Positions 35,901 through 41,448 of a DNA stretch of 64,000 nt are shown piece after piece (the stretch's first letter is position 1; the number at the start of each line of letters is the position of its first letter). Location of the stretch: the NCBI GenBank assembly GCA_963579025.1, contig CAUZFZ010000005.1, forward strand, positions 62,001 through 126,000. Reading direction: 5' to 3'. The DNA is from CAUZFZ01 sp963579025 (GTDB lineage Bacteria; Planctomycetota; Planctomycetia; Planctomycetales; Planctomycetaceae). The notes beneath the pieces are model-generated. The model was not told the origin of the DNA, did not search any database, and was given only the letters and a program-made list of their open reading frames with translations. Made by a program: the position numbers and the translations under genes.

Positions 35901-36381
35901 TCTGGAGTTTCGTCGCCGGTTCGAAGCCGAGCCTGAGCTGCATGGCTGGGTGATCGAAGATTTGATCCAGGCGATGCAGTGGAGCCCACAGGCTGCCTGG
36001 TTCGAAGCCATCCGTCGGCGACTGCTGCCGCGACTCGCCGATCGGTTTCACTGGCTGAAGCAGGCGACATGGCTGGCCACCGAACAGGCGTTTCGAGAGC
36101 AGCGTGCGAAGCACAGAGACGTGAAGCAGGCGGCGTACGAACTGCTGCTGGACGGCTGGCTGTTTATTGGGGAAGCATTCGATCGGCCAGAGGATTCACC
36201 GTTTGCCGCCATCGCCGAATTGACGCGCGAACATCCGAGTGCCGAATTGCGGCTGGCGCATTGTCTCCGCGATCTGTGCTTTGGCGACGAATCCCGCGCA
36301 GACGATCTGGTGAACATGGTCCAGTCACCCGATCCCGACATGCGGCAACTACTGGTGGACTGCTTCTGGATCGATCCCTGA
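32953..36381 (+). CDS. NACHT-domain NTPase with an Arg-Asp/Ala-Leu dipeptide tract
   Basis: 1142 residues, no signal peptide. Residues 1-200 are an unassigned N-terminal region. The NACHT module follows, with the pre-domain VPIEQIYIPLRIV, Walker A GDPGSGKST (residue 231), Walker B IVLIDGVDEL (about 318-327), sensor ITSRIVGYD, and the winged-helix/superhelix markers LSGNPLLLTIICL and QYSFVHLTFQEYLAASYL (about residue 560). Helical repeats continue to about 850. Residues about 857-985 are a tract of [A/D/T]-[L/R] dipeptides encoded by a hexanucleotide repeat, and the last 150 residues are helical. NACHT proteins are STAND NTPases that oligomerise on sensing a trigger; bacterial ones often give anti-phage defence. 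The next gene is a subtilisin-like protease. Function in defence is an inference. Confidence 0.85.
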   Translation: MTDPATVAELLSSYEDPQCEYDHITNLLCRFERRRCQAAGDESQPGFYMLPLRTTEARLSAGVETLEATISDVCVSVLKGDDPKRLVLFEPEHGPRPIDVWVDSFCENLHISVDEIETEVWDSREILKRMAAIRPLALAYCPHLLDDGPAAVATVEKLRERYDAELREAYGHIQFVGVPVYKEETTRAVPIEQIYIPLRIVPETADDREPATSRVDPLQLMRRGERHVVLGDPGSGKSTLLRFLALAGRHAALRERVGMSEADDRLPILVILRQYNEQLRTQPDLSLIDFVVDVARREFELPEIDQDFFEYWLYAARAIVLIDGVDELGGESAKAVVRQRVQDFQQTYPGNTTIITSRIVGYDDGYRKDLSGFSHQRVARLLTEEVQRFVGDWYEVRIPRRKEREQHVADLVRIISDEDNDSLLELSGNPLLLTIICLVHRIDAVLPDERVVLYQKCTETLLNTWHTWKFHSQDTRQRNRVERQNRARMEAIAFFMHRATGDDEVARARSVIPYDELREFLTAYIDQHESASDESPAERAEQFLKFVRERAGLLIEVGDEQYSFVHLTFQEYLAASYLRVTIEMGGVRTLWREYLSGLSEGARWHETLRLLIASLESPGSQRYLVEQLVEPSAEGVSSARVLLACGCLLDRVEAAEELTDGIVTELLRVAGHAATVEELRPPLKFLTGVMERIPDPQTRVLDRARTVVDADTSLGLATALNLISLGFAPDVVASSLPLATPADDVQSAGFHAIFLEDRAAWKGIPIEHFQRMDAFSCFYTSTSVGTNCASAVMWALSPWTRVAPVTQVLHAMIGREVVGYRLFHEGLCGLELDTSRATDDSRSIDGGDSSASAIMQALALTLTLDRDRDRALARDRDRALALDRARALDRALDRARDRDRDRARDRALDRARDRDRDRARDRALDRALDRDLDRDRDRDRDRARARALDRDLDRDRARARALARALALDRDRDRALALDRALALEFRRRFEAEPELHGWVIEDLIQAMQWSPQAAWFEAIRRRLLPRLADRFHWLKQATWLATEQAFREQRAKHRDVKQAAYELLLDGWLFIGEAFDRPEDSPFAAIAELTREHPSAELRLAHCLRDLCFGDESRADDLVNMVQSPDPDMRQLLVDCFWIDP
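35521..35906 (+). repeat. Hexanucleotide repeat tract inside the NACHT gene
   Basis: About 64 units of GG[A/C/G]TC[G/T] type (GGATCG, GGCTCG, GGCTCT variants) fill the stretch with almost no interruption. In frame they encode alternating D-R, A-L, A-R and D-L dipeptides. Because the unit is six bases, gain or loss of units keeps the frame. All minus-strand frames are open here simply because the repeat contains no stop triplet. Confidence 0.97.
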
Positions 36382-36398
36382 GAGTTTTTGTAGAGCTC

Positions 36399-36498
36399 CC
36401 CCCCACCGACCCCGCGTCGGTGGAAACATGACTGGCAGCTACCACCGCGGCGCAGTAGCTGCCGGTCATGCATCCACCGACACAGGGTCGGCGGGGGG
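36399..36498. repeat. Long imperfect hairpin between the NACHT and protease genes
   Basis: The 44-nt arms 36399-36442 and 36455-36498 pair with about six mismatches around a 12-nt loop. The outer ends are C6/G6, and inner parts include CACCGAC, TCGGTGG and GCAGCTAC. It starts 18 nt after the NACHT stop and ends 46 nt before the protease start, so it could attenuate or stabilise the transcript between them. Confidence 0.9.
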
Positions 36499-36543
36499 AA
36501 TTCCTGAACCCGAATAATTCACAGTCAGACAGAGACTCATCAC

Positions 36544-38079
36544 ATGCAGCCAGCACTCCCGGTCAGCCAGCAGATCAAACGTCTGCTGGACGAGCACCCG
36601 AACACCGAAGTCGAAGTCATCGTGCATCTGGAATCGGAGCAGCCGCGACTGAAACGTCTGTCTGACGCCACGGGTGCGGCGCTGCAGCGTCGTCGGCTGT
36701 CGCTGACCCCACGCGAACTGCTGCCCGCGGCATACGCAAAGAAGGTCTCACGCAAGGCCCGGCAGGAAACCGCCAGCACGCGGTCTTTGCTGCGGACCGC
36801 GAAGTCCGACACGCTGGCTCTGGCCCGCATTCAGAAGATTGGTCGGTCCAGCTTCGAAAGTCTGATCAAGAAGGGTCTGATCTCGGAAGTGCTGGCGCGA
36901 ATGACGGAGCCGGCGAAGAAATCCGCAGCCCGGAATCCGGCACCCACGCCCCTGTGGTCGTCTCGCGCCATGCCGCTGCGATTGAAGACGGATGAACTCG
37001 CTCGTCTTGAAGCGGAAGTGCCCAACCTGCGATCCGTCCATGTGAATCGCATGCTGCGCGTGCCCGCCATGCGGGAAATCCGCATGCTGCAGCTCGAACA
37101 GGAAGAACTGCTGTCGACCACCTGGGGCCTGCGAAAGATCAACGCGCTGTCGGCGTGGGGTCTGACCGGGACAAAGGGCAGTGGCGTGAAAATCGGACTG
37201 CTCGACACCGGTGTCGATGCCGCGCATCCCGATCTGCAGGACGAGAACGGGAAGTCCAAGGTCGTCGGCTGGGAGGAATTCGATTCGCTGGGCCGTCCGC
37301 TGGGCACGGAACCGCGCGATTCCGACGAGCATGGAACACACTGCGCCGGCACGCTGGTCGGCGGTCACGCGTCCGGTCGACATATCGGCGTGGCTCCGAA
37401 TGCGCGCGTCGCCGCGGCTCTCGTACTGGATGGTGACAAAGGCGGCACCGACGCGCAGATTCTGCGCGGCATTGACTGGTGTCTGGAACAGGAAGTCGAC
37501 GTGATCAGCATGTCGCTCGGCGGGCTGGTCATGGATGCGGAAACTCCACCCACCTACACCGAAGCCATTCTGACCTGCCTGGAACGTGGCGTGCCTGTTG
37601 TTGCCGCGATTGGCAACGAAGGCGCTCAGACCTCCGGTTCACCAGGCAACGACCTGTTCGCATTGAGTGTCGGGGCGACGGATCCACGCGATCGCCCGGC
37701 AGGCTTTTCCGGTGGTCGCACACAGATTCTTCGAGAGAGCGAGTACATCGACCGCAAGTACCTGCCGCTGCCGTATTCCAAGCCCGAACTGTCCGCACCG
37801 GGCGTGGCGGTCTATTCGTGCGTCCCGAAAGGCAAATGGAAAGCATTCAGCGGTACGTCGATGGCGACACCGCATGTGGCCGGCGCGATTGCCCTGCTGC
37901 TGTCGGCGACTCGGATTCGTGAACTGGAAGACGGTGAAGATCGCGCGTCGCTGGTTCAGGACCTGATTGTCGGTTCTGTCGAAGATCTGGGAGAAAGCGG
38001 TCAGGACCACCGGCACGGCTTCGGCCGGCTGGATGTGCTCCAGGCTATCGATTTTGCCCGCGAACGTGGATACGCTTGA
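36544..38079 (+). CDS. Subtilisin-like serine protease (peptidase family S8) with N-terminal prodomain
   Basis: 511 residues without an evident signal peptide. Residues about 1-180 resemble an inhibitory propeptide (VEVIVHLESEQPRLKRL, RLEAEVPNLRSVHVNRML). The S8 catalytic triad is complete: Asp221 (GLLDTGVDAAHPDL), His263 (DEHGTHCAGT) and Ser439 (GTSMATPHVAG), with oxyanion Asn358 (AAIGNEG). An insertion lies between Asn and Ser. The absence of an export signal suggests a cytoplasmic protease, as would fit control by the NACHT protein encoded 160 bases upstream on the same strand. A small protein with a propeptide-like C-terminus follows. Secretion by a non-classical route cannot be excluded. 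Confidence 0.9.
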   Translation: MQPALPVSQQIKRLLDEHPNTEVEVIVHLESEQPRLKRLSDATGAALQRRRLSLTPRELLPAAYAKKVSRKARQETASTRSLLRTAKSDTLALARIQKIGRSSFESLIKKGLISEVLARMTEPAKKSAARNPAPTPLWSSRAMPLRLKTDELARLEAEVPNLRSVHVNRMLRVPAMREIRMLQLEQEELLSTTWGLRKINALSAWGLTGTKGSGVKIGLLDTGVDAAHPDLQDENGKSKVVGWEEFDSLGRPLGTEPRDSDEHGTHCAGTLVGGHASGRHIGVAPNARVAAALVLDGDKGGTDAQILRGIDWCLEQEVDVISMSLGGLVMDAETPPTYTEAILTCLERGVPVVAAIGNEGAQTSGSPGNDLFALSVGATDPRDRPAGFSGGRTQILRESEYIDRKYLPLPYSKPELSAPGVAVYSCVPKGKWKAFSGTSMATPHVAGAIALLLSATRIRELEDGEDRASLVQDLIVGSVEDLGESGQDHRHGFGRLDVLQAIDFARERGYA

Positions 38080-38217
38080 TTTGATTGGCTGACGCGTGCT
38101 CTTTTCCCCGGAGGCGGCCAGGCCCACGACCCGATGCCTGTATGCGGCCTCAAAGTTTCCGTATCTGGCAGATCACCGACGGCCCCTCTTCTTTCCAGCT
38201 TCGCCCGGCACAGCACC

Positions 38218-38610
38218 ATGGCCGAACCATCCCGGACATCTCAGCCCACGACTGATGCGGCGGTCCAGGCCTGGTTGCAGCGCGCGGACAAGACCGAGTC
38301 ACAGGAGCTGGTGGTTTCCGCGCGTGTGCCACCGCGACAGGTCACGGTCACTCGCTCGCCCGGTGACCGGGTCACGCGCACGTCGGTCCAATCGGACACT
38401 CACCAGAATCAGGATCGGCAGCAGGTACTCCAGGAGCTGCAGCAGTTTCTACGCGACCAGTTGTCACTGGATCCCGTGTTGCTGGCCGCCGCCGGAGCCA
38501 TCGCCGTCGTCGCACGGCCGAGCGATGCCGCTCAGATACTCGAACACCCGCTCGTCTCTGGCGTGCGTTTGAATCGCCATCTTGATCCTCGGCAGAAAAG
38601 CTCGGTCTGA
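38218..38610 (+). CDS. Small hypothetical protein, possible protease partner
   Basis: The ATG at 38218 is chosen; the frame is open further upstream but with an unconvincing N-terminus. The product has 130 residues: an acidic/polar N-terminus, a glutamine-rich helix (QNQDRQQVLQELQQFLRDQ) and a C-terminal segment (AQILEHPLVSGVRLNRHLDP) that recalls the LRSVHVNRMLRVP segment of the protease prodomain next door. I therefore suspect an inhibitor or substrate-like partner of the S8 protease. It is the third co-directional gene of the cluster, about 140 nt after the protease. No family was recognised. Confidence 0.55.
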   Translation: MAEPSRTSQPTTDAAVQAWLQRADKTESQELVVSARVPPRQVTVTRSPGDRVTRTSVQSDTHQNQDRQQVLQELQQFLRDQLSLDPVLLAAAGAIAVVARPSDAAQILEHPLVSGVRLNRHLDPRQKSSV

Positions 38611-38768
38611 GGCGTCTTTGATCCGGGAACAATCGCATTCGTTCGAACGGGCTTCCACCGTAGTCTGGTGGGTCCATTCGTTGTTAACCGAACGCGTGTC
38701 GTCCCTTACGTTGATCGACGATCAGCAGATTATCGAGACCTGAACACCCCAATCATGGAGACCCGAAA

Positions 38769-39059
38769 ATGACTGACTCACGATTCTGGCGGACGCTGGC
38801 TGTTGCGCTTGTAGTTGGCGTGTTCTATTTCGCTCACGGCCTGCATGATCCGGCGGGGGAGCCGATGTCGGGGCTGATTCCTGAAGTGCATGCAGGTGAC
38901 GTTGCCACCGTTCTCCCGAATTCCAGCAGTACGGTGAAGATCATCACATCGACTAACGATGGGCGGGTAATCAACATCTGGACGGCATCGACGACTAACA
39001 GTCGAGTGTCATTTCTGGGCAGCTTTACTGCCCAACTCACGAAGCCGCAGGACAATTGA
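38769..39059 (+). CDS. Small exported or membrane-anchored hypothetical protein
   Basis: 96 residues; GGAG lies at good spacing before the ATG. The N-terminus is a hydrophobic helix (FWRTLAVALVVGVFYFAHGL) that may be an uncleaved anchor. The remainder is a small beta-rich domain (STVKIITSTNDGRVINIWTA, SRVSFLGSFTAQL). I do not recognise the family. It stands alone, upstream of a gene-free stretch of about 540 bp. Confidence 0.6.
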   Translation: MTDSRFWRTLAVALVVGVFYFAHGLHDPAGEPMSGLIPEVHAGDVATVLPNSSSTVKIITSTNDGRVINIWTASTTNSRVSFLGSFTAQLTKPQDN

Positions 39060-39601
39060 GTCAGTATGCCCCGCGAAACACGCTGCCGGAACGCCGCTGC
39101 TATCGCCCCTTGTTGTCGGCCTGTAGTCCGAGAGCCTGGGGCGCAACAATAAGGGGTGGCGGGAGAACTCGTTTCCGGGTTACGGCACTGCTGTGCACAT
39201 CTTGAGACGGCTTAACATGAGATCACATCGGCCGTTATGAGCCTTCAACGTGTAAACGAAGGGTTTCTGCCCACGGATGGCAGGGCGGACCCACGGATGA
39301 AGTTACCGTCCGCGTTCGTTCATCCGTGGGCCCGCCCTGCCATCCGTGGGATTTCCCTTTTGTCTCCCGCCGGATTCGGCCTGGCTAGTGATGTGCACAG
39401 CGCTGGGGTTACGGTCGCATGACCGGCTCAGTTGGTTCGGGCAGCGCGTGTCGCATGCTGCAAGACACGTCGGCTTCCATGACGAAGATCATCTCGTCCC
39501 CGCCGACTTTCCGGCGGGTCCCCGTTGTCTTGTTTCTCTCAGCCCGCTGACAGAAGATCGCGAGTTACTGGAGTCCCGCATTCACAACAGGAGCCAACAC
39601 G
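39060..39601. other. Gene-free stretch with two hairpins
   Basis: No convincing coding sequence. A hairpin with CCCCTT/AAGGGG ends lies at about 39106-39156 and could terminate the preceding gene. A second, much stronger hairpin is at 39270-39350. The rest, up to the start of the propeller gene, is presumed leader and promoter. Confidence 0.6.
39270..39350. repeat. Near-perfect 32-bp inverted repeat
   Basis: The arms 39270-39301 and 39319-39350 match at 31 of 32 positions, with a 17-nt loop. Each arm itself contains CCCACGGATG twice. A short T-rich run follows. No gene covers it. Confidence 0.95.
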
Positions 39602-40852
39602 ATGACCATCAATTCCCCGTGGATCAAGACTGCAGTGTTTCTGCTCGTGATGGTCGGTGGTCGACCTTTGACCGCGGCCGACTGGCCTCAGTTTCTTGGT
39701 CCGAACCGTAATGGCATCTCAGCCGAAACCGGTTTGATTGATGCGTGGCCGGCTGGTGGGTTGAAACAACTTTGGCGCGTGGATGGCGGAGTCGGGATGT
39801 CGGCTGTGGCCGTTAAAGACGGTGTGGCCTGCACTTTGATTCAGACAGGTGGATCGCAGTCTGTGCTCGCCCTGGAGGCCGGAAGCGGCAAAACGAAATG
39901 GTCGACACAGGTAGCAAAGGCGTACTCCAACCAGATGGGCAATGGACCTCGCGCCACGCCGGCCATCGCGGGAAATGCGGTCTACGTCATGACGGGAGAT
40001 GGCACGCTGGCTGCTTTGAAACTCAGCGACGGCGAGACGATCTGGAGTCACAACGTATTCAAGCGACATGGAGGCAAACCGGCGGACTACGGCATGGCGT
40101 GTTCTCCGCTGGTCTCAGACGGCCTGGTCATCGTCACGATCGGGTCGCCGTCGGCCACAGTCGTCGCCTGCGATCTGAAAACGGGAGAAACCAAGTGGAC
40201 CGCAGGCCAAGGAGAGAAGGCCGGGTATTCGTCTCCATCCGTGCTGAAGATTGGCGGCAAGGATCAGCTCGTGGTGTTCGCGGGAGCATCGGCCTTTGGC
40301 GTTGATCCAGCATCCGGTAAGCAACTTTGGAAGTACGCTTACGTGACAGACTACGACTGCAACATTGCCACGCCGCTGGCCGTCGGCGGAAACGTCCTGA
40401 TTTCCGCAGGTGAGAATCACGGCAGCGCTTTACTGAAGATTGGTTCTAACTCGACCGTGTCCGAAGTCTGGACCTCAATCGGAACAGGCAGCGTGCTTCG
40501 CAATGAATGGCAGACGTCGATTCAGTCAGGCGGCCATCTGTATGGCTTCGACAACGTCGGCAGCGCTGGCCCGGTTACTCATCTGACGTGCGTCAAAGCG
40601 GCGACCGGCGAACGTGTGTGGCGGCAGTTGCGGTTTGGCAAGGGGAATCTGATCGCCGCCGATGGCAAGTTGTTCGCCAGCACCATGAAGGGAGAAGTCG
40701 TGATCGTGAGCGCCACACCCGATGGTTTTCAGGAACTCGGTCGACAGACCGTACTCGGCCGCACGCGTCAGGCACCCACGCTCGCCGACGGACGCCTGTA
40801 CCTTCGCGATGACGAGGTCATCGTGTGCCTCGATGTCCGAGGCAAGAAGTGA
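39602..40852 (+). CDS. Exported PQQ-like beta-propeller repeat protein
   Basis: 416 residues with a signal peptide (PWIKTAVFLLVMVGGRPLTA). The mature protein opens with DWPQFLGPNRNGISAETGL, the hallmark of planctomycete PQQ-like propellers, followed by repeated blades of the form ALEAGSGKTKWST, ALKLSDGETIWSHNV, ACDLKTGETKWTAG and GVDPASGKQLWKYA. The fold is that of BamB and PQQ dehydrogenases, but cofactor ligands are not obvious, so a scaffold or binding role is as likely as an enzymatic one. The cytochrome gene follows 49 nt later on the same strand and may be co-transcribed. Confidence 0.88.
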   Translation: MTINSPWIKTAVFLLVMVGGRPLTAADWPQFLGPNRNGISAETGLIDAWPAGGLKQLWRVDGGVGMSAVAVKDGVACTLIQTGGSQSVLALEAGSGKTKWSTQVAKAYSNQMGNGPRATPAIAGNAVYVMTGDGTLAALKLSDGETIWSHNVFKRHGGKPADYGMACSPLVSDGLVIVTIGSPSATVVACDLKTGETKWTAGQGEKAGYSSPSVLKIGGKDQLVVFAGASAFGVDPASGKQLWKYAYVTDYDCNIATPLAVGGNVLISAGENHGSALLKIGSNSTVSEVWTSIGTGSVLRNEWQTSIQSGGHLYGFDNVGSAGPVTHLTCVKAATGERVWRQLRFGKGNLIAADGKLFASTMKGEVVIVSATPDGFQELGRQTVLGRTRQAPTLADGRLYLRDDEVIVCLDVRGKK

Positions 40853-40901
40853 ACTCACACAGTCGGATTCTTTCGAAACTCATGACAAAAGGTGAAACCG
40901 A

Positions 40902-41327
40902 ATGAAACTTCGTTTGATTGTCTGTGGCCTGCTGGCCGTCGCCGTGCTCTCCGTTGCGCTACCTGGATCCGCTCAGAAGAAGGGCAAGACTCGGCCGCTC
41001 ACAACCAGCCAGTTGATGGCCGGACTCGTGAAGCCGCAGTTTGTGTCGCTTAAGGAGGCACTCGAAGCCGGGCCCAAAGACGATGAAGCATGGAAGGCTG
41101 TGGCAACCAGCGCGGCCCTGCTGAATGAGTCGGCGTACATCATGCTGGCCGACGATCGCTGTCCGGACAAAATCTGGGAACAGGGCACGAAGGTTCTTGT
41201 TGATGCCAGCAACGCGGTACTGAAGAAAATCGCTGCCCGGGACGCCAAGGGTGCACTCGAAGCTCACGCGGGCATCCAGCAGTCCTGCAAAGTCTGCCAC
41301 ACCGAGCACAAGTACAAGAAGAAGTAG
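40902..41327 (+). CDS. Class II-like c-type cytochrome
   Basis: 141 residues with a signal peptide (LIVCGLLAVAVLSVALPGSA). The rest is helical and ends with the heme-binding CKVCH motif ten residues from the C-terminus. A CxxCH at the C-terminal end of a four-helix bundle is the pattern of class II cytochromes (c'/c556 type). It should carry one covalent heme in the periplasm. Its place right after the propeller protein suggests an electron acceptor for a nearby oxidoreductase, but that is inference. The start ATG is preceded by AGGTGA. Confidence 0.85.
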   Translation: MKLRLIVCGLLAVAVLSVALPGSAQKKGKTRPLTTSQLMAGLVKPQFVSLKEALEAGPKDDEAWKAVATSAALLNESAYIMLADDRCPDKIWEQGTKVLVDASNAVLKKIAARDAKGALEAHAGIQQSCKVCHTEHKYKKK

Positions 41328-41410
41328 ACGGTTGCGGAAACCGATACTGCGGTATTCAGTCGCTGAACTGAATCGGCATGCCCTTGTCCCTCATGCCCCT
41401 CTCCCTAACC

Positions 41411-41429
41411 CTCTCCCCACGGGGGAGAG
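41411..41429. terminator. Small hairpin between convergent genes
   Basis: CTCTCCCC and GGGGAGAG form a perfect 8-bp stem around an ACG loop, between the cytochrome gene (plus) and the VWA gene (minus). It belongs to the common CCCTCTCCCC-type intergenic repeat and may terminate transcription from either side. Confidence 0.5.
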
Positions 41430-41448
41430 GGGACTTTACCGCGCCGGC

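Noticed and set aside
35521..35906. CRISPR array
   Set aside because: The units are six bases long without spacers; this is a simple-sequence repeat in a coding region.
35421..36114. Minus-strand frames rich in PEPD, SQSPIP or RSRS repeats
   Set aside because: They exist only because the hexanucleotide repeat has no stop triplet in any frame. The NACHT frame continues on both sides with conserved motifs.
38096..38572. An alternative 158-codon frame beside the small protease-linked gene
   Set aside because: It is Pro/Arg/Ser-rich shadow sequence in another frame; the chosen frame has a better amino acid pattern.
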